Made by a program: the position numbers and the translations under genes
Shown here: positions 41,854 through 50,644 of the stretch, in pieces
Numbering within the stretch: the stretch's first letter is position 1
Layout: every line of letters starts with the position of its first letter
Notes under the pieces: model-generated
The model's input: the letters and a program-made list of their open reading frames with translations, nothing else
What the model was told of the DNA's origin: nothing
The model's database searches: none
Source of the DNA: Streptacidiphilus jiangxiensis
Lineage (GTDB): Bacteria > Actinomycetota > Actinomycetes > Streptomycetales > Streptomycetaceae
DNA: 64,000 bases
Direction: 5' to 3'
Assembly: GCF_900109465.1 (NCBI RefSeq)
Contig: NZ_FOAZ01000010.1
Span: 248,001 to 312,000, forward strand

Positions 41854-41879
41854 AGCCTAATGCAGGCGGGAACGTTCCC
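41854..41879 (-). promoter_or_regulatory. prfB promoter region with 12-bp palindrome
   Basis: TAGGCT at 41859-41854 (minus strand) fits a -10 box for a leaderless prfB mRNA. GGGAACGTTCCC at 41868-41879 is a perfect palindrome lying where the spacer and -35 would be. GGGAAC also resembles -35 boxes of ECF/SigR-type promoters, but the matching -10 is imperfect. Confidence 0.35.
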
Positions 41880-41913
41880 ACGGCCCGGGCAAGCCGAACG
41901 AGCCGGAGCCCTG

Positions 41914-44136
41914 CTATCGGCCGTGGGTGTACTGGAGGCCACCGGCCGGGGTGACCCGGAACAGCGTGATGCCGCCGCCGTCCGCGTACGCGCCCTGCGC
42001 GTACGTCGAGGCCGGGGCGGCCGGAAGCGCTGCGGGGGTCCACGTCGCGCCGGAGGCGGTGCTCGCCGCGTATCCGCCGTCCGTCGAGAAGACGTAGACC
42101 TCGCCCGAGACCGCCTGTACGGCCTCCGGCCGGGTCTGGCCGCTCACGCCGGTCACGGTGCGCGGCGGGACGTGCCACAGGCCGCCCGCGAACTGGATGT
42201 GCTGGACCGTTCCTGCCGCGACCGCGACGAAGGCGTCGATCCTGCCGCCGCTCTCCGCCGCCAGCGCGGGATCGCCCGAGACCTGGCCCACCAGCGGCAC
42301 CGCCGCCCACGCCGTCCACGCGCCGTTGACGAAGGAGGTTGTTCCCAGCGCCCCGCCGATCCGGGCGACGAGGTCGACCCGGTCACCGGTGGCGACCGCC
42401 GCCGGCGGGGAGTCGACCCGGGTGTGGCCGTCCAGCTGGCTCCACGGGGACCACGAGCCGCCGGTGAGGTCGCGCTGGTAGATCAGGCCGTCGGTGCCGG
42501 TGGCGAAGAGCCTCAGCACGCCGCCCGGCAGGGCGACGGGCGCCGGCTCGCCGCTGACGTGTATGCCGGTGAGCTTGCCCCAGGACCCGAACGAGCCGCC
42601 GCTGCGGGTCACGTACCGCACCGCACCGCTCGCGTCGGTGCCGAAGACGTACGCGGTGCCGCCGACCCGGATCGCGCGCGCGCCGCTGACCAGCTGCGCC
42701 GGGACGGCGGGCACGTCGGCCCAGGCGGTCCAGGCGGGCAGATGGGGGGCGCCCGCGGCGGGCAGCGAGTCGCTGGCACCCGCGACGGGCGCCGTCGGCA
42801 GTCCGGCCGCGTGCGTGCGGTGGGCGTGGGGCGTCGCCGCGTCGCCGGGGTTGCCGTGGCGGGGGGCCGGGCCGCCGGAGAAGGCGGCGTACCCGCCCAC
42901 GCCGACCAGCGTCAGGACGACGGCCGCGGCGCCGGCCAGGACAAGGCGTCGGCGGCGGGCCACCGCACCGCCCACGCCGCTGCGCCGGGCGCCGCCGAAC
43001 CCGCCGAACCCGCCGACCGGGCCGGAGCCGGCCGGCCCGCCGGAGCGACGTGCGGCGGCCCGCTGGGCCCGGGAGGCCTCAGCGAGTCCGCTGAGCTCCT
43101 CGGGGCGGGGGCGGCGCAGGTTGGTGTGGGTCTCCCGGCTGGAGTCCGGCGCGCTGCCGGGGACCAGCGGGACGGCCGAGCCGCGCCGTCGGCGGGGCGT
43201 CTGCGTCCGGGCGTCGTCGTCCGCGGCCTCGTCGTCGGCGTCGTAGCCGTCGTAGCCGGGCAGCGGGGTGACCGCCGGGGCGTCGGGGTGGGCGATGCGC
43301 AGCGCCGGCAGCCCCGCCAGGGCCGGCAGCAGCTCGCGCAGGCCGGTGGCCAGCTCGGCGGCACGCAGCCGGGAGGCGGGGGCCTTGGCCAGGCACTGGG
43401 CGAGCACCTTCCACAGCGGCTCGGGCAGGCCGGGCAGCGGCGGGACGGATTCGGTGACGTGGCGGCGCAGCACCGCGCCGGTGTGGCCGCCGCCGAAGGG
43501 GGTGAACCCGGCCAGCAGCTCGTAGAGCACCGTGGCGAGGGCGTAGATGTCGACGGCGGCGCGCGGCTCCAGGCCTTCGATGATCTCCGGCGCGAGGTAG
43601 TCGGGCGTGCCGATGATGCGGGTGGCGCGGGTGCGGCGGGGGGCGTCGACCAGGCGGGCGATGCCGAAGTCGGAGAGCTTGGCGCGCGGCGCCCCGCCGG
43701 GGCCGGGGCCGGACGCCTGGTCGAGCAGGATGTTCTCGGGCTTCACGTCGCGGTGGATGACGCCCTGGGCGTGCGCGGCGGCGAGCCCCTCGGCGACGTC
43801 CGCGACGACGGAGACCGCCGCCTGCGGCGTGAACGGGCCCTCGCGGTCCAGCCGGGACCTCAGGTCGGAGCCGTGGACGAGCTCCATCACCAGGGCGAGG
43901 TCGTCACCGTCGACGACGAGGTCGCGGACACCGACCACGCGGGGGTGGTCGAGGCTGGTGAGGACCGTGCGCTCCTGGACGAACCGGCCGACCAGGACCT
44001 GGTCGGAGGCGAGGTCCTCGCGCAGGATCTTGATCGCGACCGGGCCCTCCGGGCCCTCCCCGAGCCACACGGTCCCGGCCGAACCGCGGCCGATCACCGA
44101 GTGCGCGGTGTAGCGGCTACCGATCTTGCGTGCCAA
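41914..44136 (-). CDS. pkaB: Receptor-type Ser/Thr protein kinase with extracellular propeller-like domain (PkaB position)
   Basis: A 740-residue kinase. The cytoplasmic Hanks-type kinase domain covers residues 8-270: Gly loop GRGSAGTV, ATP lysine Lys36, catalytic Asp130 (HRDVKPEN), DFG at 156-158 and APE in YLAPEII. A charged linker (270-395) leads to one transmembrane helix at about 397-417. The extracytoplasmic part (about 440-740) consists of five or six repeats with a W-x-x-W-type core (PAWTAWADV, GSFGSWGKL, GSWSPWSQL, GAWTAWAAV), resembling lectin-like beta-propellers of the PLL type. That domain may sense a wall or sugar ligand. The symbol is by position next to prfB, from memory of S. 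coelicolor; the extracellular domain may be lineage-specific. Confidence 0.9.
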   Translation of the reverse strand: MARKIGSRYTAHSVIGRGSAGTVWLGEGPEGPVAIKILREDLASDQVLVGRFVQERTVLTSLDHPRVVGVRDLVVDGDDLALVMELVHGSDLRSRLDREGPFTPQAAVSVVADVAEGLAAAHAQGVIHRDVKPENILLDQASGPGPGGAPRAKLSDFGIARLVDAPRRTRATRIIGTPDYLAPEIIEGLEPRAAVDIYALATVLYELLAGFTPFGGGHTGAVLRRHVTESVPPLPGLPEPLWKVLAQCLAKAPASRLRAAELATGLRELLPALAGLPALRIAHPDAPAVTPLPGYDGYDADDEAADDDARTQTPRRRRGSAVPLVPGSAPDSSRETHTNLRRPRPEELSGLAEASRAQRAAARRSGGPAGSGPVGGFGGFGGARRSGVGGAVARRRRLVLAGAAAVVLTLVGVGGYAAFSGGPAPRHGNPGDAATPHAHRTHAAGLPTAPVAGASDSLPAAGAPHLPAWTAWADVPAVPAQLVSGARAIRVGGTAYVFGTDASGAVRYVTRSGGSFGSWGKLTGIHVSGEPAPVALPGGVLRLFATGTDGLIYQRDLTGGSWSPWSQLDGHTRVDSPPAAVATGDRVDLVARIGGALGTTSFVNGAWTAWAAVPLVGQVSGDPALAAESGGRIDAFVAVAAGTVQHIQFAGGLWHVPPRTVTGVSGQTRPEAVQAVSGEVYVFSTDGGYAASTASGATWTPAALPAAPASTYAQGAYADGGGITLFRVTPAGGLQYTHGR

Positions 44137-44296
44137 GGCTGCTCCGTGCGCGAGGTGGGGCTGGTTGACAGGCGCGCTGAGTCGGCGCCAGCGACCAAAG
44201 TACGCGGCCTGGAGCCGTTTGGGGGACAGCAGGGGTCGGACGGGGCGCTGGGAGTCGACAAATCGTCAATCCAGCGACCCGTTCCGCCGCTTTGCG

Positions 44297-46306
44297 TCAG
44301 TTTCCACCCGACGGCACGTTCGGGATCGACTTTCGGACCTTGTTCACCTGGTTCGCCGCGCCGGTGAGGTCGTGCCACCACGTCACGAGCTGGGCCCACC
44401 AGCCGTGGACGATGTTCAGCCCGTGGTCGATCCAGCCGTGCAGCGGCGAGAACCGCCAGACCAGGAAACCCACCACGACCAGGAAGATCAGCACCTTCAG
44501 GCAGCCCATGCCCGGGATCCGCGGCATCCGACGGCGCGGCGGGCGGGGCGCCCGCTCGCGGGCTCGCTCCGGCGCGCGGTCGTAGTCGGGCTCGCGCTCC
44601 CGCTCCGGTGCGCGGCGCGCGGGCTCGGGACGGCGCGCAGGCTCCGGCCGGCGCTCCTCGTACCCGCGCTCCTCGTACCCGCGCTCCCGCTGCGGCCGCT
44701 CCTGGTAGGGCCGCGGCGCGACGGGCGGCGGCGCCTGACGCCGCGTCTGCGGCGCCTGCCGTGCCTGGCCCGCCTGCTGCCCCTGCTGGGACGGCTGGCC
44801 CTGGTAACCCTGCTGACGCTGCGGCTGCGGCCGGTACGGCGGCGGGGCGACCTGCGGCCCGGCCGCGAACGGGTCGTCGACCGCGAACTCGCCCAGCGCG
44901 GCGATCTGCGTCTGCTCGTTGCGCTCCCGCGCCTGGCGCAGCTGCGACTCCCACGGGTGCGGGCTGTCCTGCCCGGCCCCGCCCTGCGGCGCGGCGCTTG
45001 TCGGCATCATCCGCGTCCGCTCCGGCCCGCCCGCACCGGTACCGCTCTGCGGCAGCACCGCCGTCGGGTCGGCGGCGCCGTACGGTTGCCCGCCGATGCC
45101 GCCCTGCCCGGCGCCCTGCGGGAGCACCGCCGTCGCATCAGCCGCACCGGGCACGTAGCCGTTCTGCGGCAGCACCGTGGTCGCGTCACCCGCGCCCGCG
45201 ACAAAGCCCTGCGAGGCCAGCACCTGCGTCGGATCCGCCGCGCCGACGGGACCGGCGGTCGCCCCGCGGCCGCCCAGCAGCATCGTGCGGGCGTCCTCCG
45301 GCTGCCCCGGCAGCACCGGGGAGCCGTCGATGCCGGTGGTCTCGACGCCGCGCGGCAGCGTCGCGTCCTCGGAGCCGGGCAGGTTCGGCAGGTAGGCGGG
45401 CGGGGAGAGGAGCACGCCGACCGCGTTCGCGGCCTCGATCTGGGCCGGGGTCGCGTGCACGCCGACGCCCGCGGCGACCGTGCGCAGCGCCGTGGCCAGC
45501 GCGACCGCGGTCGGGCGGCGGGCCGGGTCCTTCTCCAGGCAGCGCTCCAGCACCGTCCACAGCGGATCGGGCACCGCGGCCGGACGCTCCGGCCGCTGCG
45601 ACAGGTGCGCCTGCAGGATCTGGATCGGCCCGTCCCCGTGGAACGGCGGTCGCCCGGTGAGCAGCTCGTAGAGCATGATCCCGGCGCCGTAGACGTCGAC
45701 GGCCGCCGTCTGCTCACGGCCCTCGGCGGACTCGGGCGCGACGTAGGCGGGCGTGCCGACGAACTCGGCGGTGCGGGTCAGGCCCGGGGAATCGGCCAGA
45801 CGGGCGATGCCGAAGTCCGTCAGCAGCGGGTGCATGACCGGACCGGCCGGGCCCTGGACCGTCGCCAGCAGCACGTTCGCGGGCTTCAGGTCCCGGTGGA
45901 CGACGCCGTCGCCGTGGCTGGCGGCGAGCGCGTCGGCGATCTGCGCCGTCAGCAGGGCGCCGGCCACCGGCGAGAGCGGACCGTGCTCGCGCAGGTAGCG
46001 GTACAGGTCGGGACCGTCGACGAGGTCCATGACCAGGGCGAGCAGCTCGCCCTCGACGACGAGGTCCCGCACCCGGACGATGTTCGGGTGCACCAGGCGC
46101 AGCAGCACCGCGCGCTCGCGCAGGAAGCGCATCACCACGTCGGGGTCGGTGGCCAGCTCCTCCTTGAGGACCTTGATCGCCACCACCGCGCCGGGCGCGA
46201 CCGGGGCGTTCTCGGCGTCGTCCCGCACCCGGGCACGCCAGACCGTCCCGGTGGCGCCGCGTCCGAGCGGCTCCTCCAGCAGGTACTTACTGCCAACCGG
46301 CCGCAC
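44297..46306 (-). CDS. pkaA: Ser/Thr protein kinase with long Thr-motif linker (PkaA-like)
   Basis: A 669-residue kinase. The N-terminal kinase domain (residues 6-275) has GRGATGTV, Lys45 (VAIKVLKEE), catalytic Asp139 (HRDLKPAN), DFG in LTDFGIARL and a PE motif in YVAPESAEG. The region 310-600 is a disordered linker: first a series of T-x-V-L units (DPTQVLASQ, DATTVLPQ, DATAVLPQ, DPTAVLPQ near residues 355-418), then Gln/Pro-rich, then Arg/Glu/Pro-rich. One transmembrane helix lies at about 603-619 with a 50-residue extracytoplasmic end. GTG at 46306 has GAGGAG 5 nt upstream. It is in tandem with the other kinase (160 bp) and divergent from the FHA protein gene. The pkaA symbol is by synteny memory. 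Confidence 0.9.
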   Translation of the reverse strand: MRPVGSKYLLEEPLGRGATGTVWRARVRDDAENAPVAPGAVVAIKVLKEELATDPDVVMRFLRERAVLLRLVHPNIVRVRDLVVEGELLALVMDLVDGPDLYRYLREHGPLSPVAGALLTAQIADALAASHGDGVVHRDLKPANVLLATVQGPAGPVMHPLLTDFGIARLADSPGLTRTAEFVGTPAYVAPESAEGREQTAAVDVYGAGIMLYELLTGRPPFHGDGPIQILQAHLSQRPERPAAVPDPLWTVLERCLEKDPARRPTAVALATALRTVAAGVGVHATPAQIEAANAVGVLLSPPAYLPNLPGSEDATLPRGVETTGIDGSPVLPGQPEDARTMLLGGRGATAGPVGAADPTQVLASQGFVAGAGDATTVLPQNGYVPGAADATAVLPQGAGQGGIGGQPYGAADPTAVLPQSGTGAGGPERTRMMPTSAAPQGGAGQDSPHPWESQLRQARERNEQTQIAALGEFAVDDPFAAGPQVAPPPYRPQPQRQQGYQGQPSQQGQQAGQARQAPQTRRQAPPPVAPRPYQERPQRERGYEERGYEERRPEPARRPEPARRAPEREREPDYDRAPERARERAPRPPRRRMPRIPGMGCLKVLIFLVVVGFLVWRFSPLHGWIDHGLNIVHGWWAQLVTWWHDLTGAANQVNKVRKSIPNVPSGGN

Positions 46307-46564
46307 CCGTGCTCCTCGTCCTGCCGCGACGCTTGTTCCGCGCGCGGGGGGCTCGCGTTTTCGGCAACTCTAACGGCGTTCGAAGGACACGTCGTGCGCT
46401 GAGCTCCGCGTCGGGCCCTCCACTGATGCAGACGTGCCGTGGCCGCGATACGTTCCGAAGATCATCCGATCGGGTGCCGTGCGCGAACTGTCGGTGGCGG
46501 ATGGGAGGATGCATACGACACCGTGGCGACCACCATCGCGTGCGGGCTGGAAGGGGCAGGGCGC

Positions 46565-49500
46565 ATGCAGATCCGGCTGACCGTGCTTGGGCCGCGCGAG
46601 AGCGCGCCGACGTCCGTGGCGTCGTCGCCGCATGCCGCCGCGCCCGCGGCCGACGTGCTGGTCAGCGCGCCGGTCGGCACCACGCTGGGCTCCGTCGCGG
46701 CCGCCCTGGCCGGCGCGGTGGGCGCTCGCCCCGGCGCCCGCGCCGGCCGCGCCGCGACCCACGTGCACCTCTACGCCCAGGGCCGCCGCCTCGACGAGCG
46801 GGCGGTGCTCGGCCACCCGCCGCTGATCGACGGCGCGGTGCTGCGCCTGGACACCCCCGATCCGGACGACGCCGCCGAGCCGGCCGGGTCCTCCGCCGCC
46901 CTGCACGTCGTGGCCGGGCCCGACGCCGGCGGCATCCACCTGCTGCACCCCGGCCGCGTGGTGGTCGGCCGCTCCGCCGAGGCGGACGTGCCGGTCGACG
47001 ACCCGGACGTCTCCCGGTTCCACCTCACCCTCGAGGTCGGCCCCGAGGGCCGGGTCACCGTCACCGACTCCGGCTCGACCAACGGCACGGTCCTCGACGG
47101 CGCCCGCGTCGGCACGGAGCCGCGCACGGTCGTGCCGGGCGCGTTGATCGAGCTCGGCGAGAGCGCGTTGCGCGTCGTCCCCGGACGGCTCGGCCGGGCC
47201 GAGGTGGTGCCCGACGGCCAGGGCGCCGTCCACGTGTCCACCCGCACCACCGGCTCCACGCCCCGGCCGGCCGGCTGGAACGAGCCGGGTCCGCTCGTCG
47301 GCCACACCGCCTCGGGCACGGGCGCCGCGGCGGAGGCGGCCGCGTCCCACGCCCACGCCACCCACGGACGGGGCTTCCGCGTCGGCGCCCCGCCCGGCGA
47401 CGCCCAGCCGACCGCCGAGGCCGCCGCCCGGCGCGCAGACGGGCGTTCCGGCCTGCTCAAGCAGGCGCTCGGCCGCCGCAGGGCCGCACCACCCGCCTCC
47501 GCGGCCGCGGTCCCACCGCAGAGCCCCCCACGCGATCCGGGCCGCTGGCCCGACCCGGCCGAGCTGCTGCTCACCGCGCTCGGGCCCGGCCCGCGCCTGT
47601 GGGAGCGCGGCCAGACGCACGACGACGCCCTGGTGCTGCGCCTCGGCACCCGGGCCCACACGCCCGTCACCCTGGACCTGCGCACCGCCGGCAGTGTCGG
47701 CCTCACCGGCCCCCGCCCACGCCTGCTGGGCCTGGTGCGCGGCCTGCTCGCCCAGCTCGCCGTCCTGCACGCGCCCTCCGGGCTGGAGCTGGTCCTCGTC
47801 GCCGCCGACCAGTCGCTCCCGCTCGACGAACGCACCGACGCCTGGTCCTGGCTCCCCTGGCTGCCCCACCTGCGCCCCTCGCACGGCCAGCCCTGCCGCG
47901 CCCTCACCGCCTTCGACCCGACTCAGGCCCTCGCCCGCCTCCAGGAGCTCGCCCCGGACTGGGGCCTCGCGGTGACTCCCCCGGGCCCGGGCCCCCAGCT
48001 CAGCGGCGGCCCGGTCGGCGCGAGCGCCTTGACCGGCGGCGCGGGCACCCACGGTGCCTCAGGCGGAGCAGGCCTCGCCAGGGCCGGCGGCCCGTCGGGC
48101 GCGAGCGCCCTCACGGGCAGCTCGGGCGGCCGCGACGGCGGCCCGTCGGGCGCGAGCGCTCTCACCGGCGCCCCGGCAGGCTCGCACGGTATCCCCGGCC
48201 CGACGGGCGCGAGCCCCGCCGCAGGGCCGGGCGCGCGTGGCGCGCACGCCGCCGCGCCGCGGGGGCGGGCCACCGTCGTGGTCGTCGACGGCGACCCCGG
48301 CAGCGACGCGGCTCGCGCGGCCGTCGCGGAGCTGGTCGCGCACGGTGCCGCCCGGGACATCCACGTGCTGCAGCTCGCCGACTACCCCGAGGATCTGCCG
48401 CACAGCTGCGGCGCCGTCGTCTCCGTCACCGGCGAGGTCGGCACGCTGCTCGACATGGAGCGTCCGCTGCCGGGCAGCGCCCCGCGCGCGGCGGGCCAGC
48501 ACCGGGCCGCGCCGGAGCGGGAGTTGGTCACCGCCATCGCCCTGGACGCCGTCGGTGCCGCCTGGGCGGGGCGTCTGGCGCGCGCGCTCGCGCCCCTGCG
48601 CGAGCCCGACACGGCCCGCCGCGGCGGCGGCCGCACCGCGTTGCCGGAGGCTGCCCGCCTGCTCGACCTGCTCGGCCTGGACCTGGTCACCCCGGCCAAG
48701 ATCTCCGCCCGCTGGGCGGAACTGCGGATCGGCTCGGGCGAGATCGCCACCGCCACCGTCGGCGTCACCCGGGACGGCAGCTGCGCCTTCGACCTGACGG
48801 ACCATCTGCTCGTGGGCGGCGCCCCGCAGTCCGGCCGTACCGAGCTGCTGCGTTCGCTGCTGGCCGGGCTCGCCGTCGCCGAACGCCCGGACCGCCTCGG
48901 CCTGCTGCTGATCGAGGGCCGCCCGCCGGCCGATCCGGCCAGGGGCCTGACCCCGGCCGTCGAGCTCCCGCACGTCGTCGGGCACCTGGCCACCACCGAC
49001 GGCCCCGCACTGCGCGAGGCCGCGCGGGCGCTCAGCGTGGAGCTGGACCGCCGCGCGGCCCTGCTGGAGGGCCGCAGTTTCGCCGCCTGGCACGCGGAGC
49101 GCGCCCTCGCCCGGCTCGCACCGCCGCGGCGTCCCGCCGACGACTACCCGGCCGCCACGTCCGGCAGCCACACGGTCGCCGTCGAGGCGGAGCCGCTCCC
49201 CCACCTCGTCGTCGTGGTCGACGACTGGGACGCCCTGGTCGGCACGCCGCTGGCCCACGTCCTGGAGGACGCCGCACTGCGCGGCCCACGCCTCGGCGTC
49301 CGACTGGCCGTCACCACCGCCCAGCCCGAACGGACGGCGGGCACGGCGGTGGACGAGGCGGCACAGCTGCGTGTCGCGCTCCGGGTCGACTCCCCCACCG
49401 CCTCGGCGATGCTGATCCACGTCGACGACGCGGCGAGCCTCACCGAGGACGCCCCGGGCCGCGGCCTGCTCCGCCACCCCGACGGCGGCGTCACCCCGCT

Positions 49501-49711
49501 GCAGACGGCCCGCGTCACGGGCCGCATCCCGCGGACCGCGACGCTCCGTCCCACGGTGACCCCGCTGGACTGGGCGGCCCTGGGCGAACCCCCGGCCGCC
49601 CGCACCGTCCGCGAGCTGGGCAACGGCCCGACGGACCTGGCGCTGCTGGCCAGCGCCCTCCAGCGGGCCGCGGAGTCACTGGGGACGGCCCCGGTGCCCG
49701 ACATCCTCTAG
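46565..49711 (+). CDS. FHA domain protein with FtsK/EssC-like ATPase domain (altered P-loop)
   Basis: A 1048-residue protein. The N-terminal ~100 residues are ubiquitin-like/EssC-N-like, followed by an FHA phosphothreonine-binding domain at about residues 132-182 (VVVGRSAEADVPVDDPDVSRFHL and SGSTNGTVLDG, with the GR, SRFH and NG binding motifs). A long region ends in Gly/Ala repeats (GPSGASALTG, about 480-565). A FtsK/SpoIIIE/EssC-type nucleotide domain lies at about 715-950. Its P-loop is GAPQSGRT with Arg758 where Lys is expected, and Walker B is LVVVVDD (Asp886-Asp887). ATP binding is therefore uncertain. ATG at 46565 follows GGGGCAGGG. Divergent from a PkaA-like kinase, it is a likely reader of kinase phosphorylation. 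No other type VII secretion genes are nearby. Confidence 0.86.
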   Translation: MQIRLTVLGPRESAPTSVASSPHAAAPAADVLVSAPVGTTLGSVAAALAGAVGARPGARAGRAATHVHLYAQGRRLDERAVLGHPPLIDGAVLRLDTPDPDDAAEPAGSSAALHVVAGPDAGGIHLLHPGRVVVGRSAEADVPVDDPDVSRFHLTLEVGPEGRVTVTDSGSTNGTVLDGARVGTEPRTVVPGALIELGESALRVVPGRLGRAEVVPDGQGAVHVSTRTTGSTPRPAGWNEPGPLVGHTASGTGAAAEAAASHAHATHGRGFRVGAPPGDAQPTAEAAARRADGRSGLLKQALGRRRAAPPASAAAVPPQSPPRDPGRWPDPAELLLTALGPGPRLWERGQTHDDALVLRLGTRAHTPVTLDLRTAGSVGLTGPRPRLLGLVRGLLAQLAVLHAPSGLELVLVAADQSLPLDERTDAWSWLPWLPHLRPSHGQPCRALTAFDPTQALARLQELAPDWGLAVTPPGPGPQLSGGPVGASALTGGAGTHGASGGAGLARAGGPSGASALTGSSGGRDGGPSGASALTGAPAGSHGIPGPTGASPAAGPGARGAHAAAPRGRATVVVVDGDPGSDAARAAVAELVAHGAARDIHVLQLADYPEDLPHSCGAVVSVTGEVGTLLDMERPLPGSAPRAAGQHRAAPERELVTAIALDAVGAAWAGRLARALAPLREPDTARRGGGRTALPEAARLLDLLGLDLVTPAKISARWAELRIGSGEIATATVGVTRDGSCAFDLTDHLLVGGAPQSGRTELLRSLLAGLAVAERPDRLGLLLIEGRPPADPARGLTPAVELPHVVGHLATTDGPALREAARALSVELDRRAALLEGRSFAAWHAERALARLAPPRRPADDYPAATSGSHTVAVEAEPLPHLVVVVDDWDALVGTPLAHVLEDAALRGPRLGVRLAVTTAQPERTAGTAVDEAAQLRVALRVDSPTASAMLIHVDDAASLTEDAPGRGLLRHPDGGVTPLQTARVTGRIPRTATLRPTVTPLDWAALGEPPAARTVRELGNGPTDLALLASALQRAAESLGTAPVPDIL

Positions 49712-49750
49712 TGCTGTGGCCGGTCGGGTCCACACCACTCGCCGGTCGGC

Positions 49751-50608
49751 TCAGCTGCAGGAGGGCGCCCACAGGTGCTGCGGGAAGGTGCGGCCGTCGG
49801 TGGTCCGGGAGCTGATCATCAGGTCCCACTCGGTGCCCGCCGTCGGCGTGACGGTGAACGAGAGGGTCGCGTTGCCGTTGCCGTCGAACGTGCCGGTCTG
49901 GCCCTGGGTGTAGCCGGTGGTGCCGCCATCGGTCCAGTAGTCCGCCCACACCGGCGCGCCCGCGAACCAGGCACCGGTGAGGTTCTTGCCGTCGGGGCCC
50001 ACCTGCACGGTGATCGTCTCCCACGGGAGGCGACGGAACCCGCCCAACGGGAGGCGGACGTAGCGGGCCCCGCAGGTGGCGGTCGCGGACGCGGTCGTGA
50101 ACGGGAAGCCGGCCGAGGCGAAGACGGCCGTGCCGGGCGAGCCGCTCAGGGCGCAGTTCGCGACGGGCACGGTGAAGGTGTCGGCGCTCTGCGGGGTGGT
50201 CGACGAGGACCAGAACCCGGTCACCTGCAGCTTGAGCGTGTCGGCGGCGCTCGGGTTCGCGACCGCGAAGGTCGCGGTGGCGTTGTGGCGGGCGGCGTCG
50301 AAGCCCAGCCAGGAGTTGTCGGTGTGGTCGACGACGTTGCCGGGCGTGACGGTGCTGTAGGCGACGATCAACCCGGTGGAGGTGAGCCCCGACTGCGGGC
50401 CCAGGTTCTCGACGTTGACGGTGATCTCGTCGGTCGGGACGCCGTTCAGCGTGACGCAGTGCTGGTCGAACTGCGTCGACAGGGGTACGTCCTCCCCGGC
50501 GTGCGCGGCGGGCGCGAACGCGGCCGACGCCGCCAGCAGGGTGCCGGAGACGGCAAGGACCGCCGACGCCGAGCGTCTACGGTCCTTGCGCTGCTTGAAC
50601 TGGAACAT
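49751..50608 (-). CDS. Secreted protein of unknown function
   Basis: A 285-residue protein I do not recognise. A basic N terminus (FQFKQRKDRRR) and hydrophobic core (AVLAVSGTLLAASAAFA) with AHA cleavage site form a signal peptide. The mature chain is Thr/Ser/Gly-rich and beta-strand-like with four cysteines (near residues 51, 146, 178 and 284), which may form two disulfides, and two Ig-like or carbohydrate-binding-like halves are conceivable. It lies 36 bp downstream of the DUF2029-type membrane protein gene on the same strand and may be cotranscribed. Confidence 0.72.
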   Translation of the reverse strand: MFQFKQRKDRRRSASAVLAVSGTLLAASAAFAPAAHAGEDVPLSTQFDQHCVTLNGVPTDEITVNVENLGPQSGLTSTGLIVAYSTVTPGNVVDHTDNSWLGFDAARHNATATFAVANPSAADTLKLQVTGFWSSSTTPQSADTFTVPVANCALSGSPGTAVFASAGFPFTTASATATCGARYVRLPLGGFRRLPWETITVQVGPDGKNLTGAWFAGAPVWADYWTDGGTTGYTQGQTGTFDGNGNATLSFTVTPTAGTEWDLMISSRTTDGRTFPQHLWAPSCS

Positions 50609-50644
50609 GCTTCCCCCTCGATGGCCGGTCGGATGAGCGGCTGC

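Noticed and set aside
46565-49711. Type VII secretion ATPase EssC/EccC
   Set aside because: Only one altered ATPase-like domain is present, no transmembrane helices are seen, and no WXG100, EccB, EccD or EccE genes are nearby.
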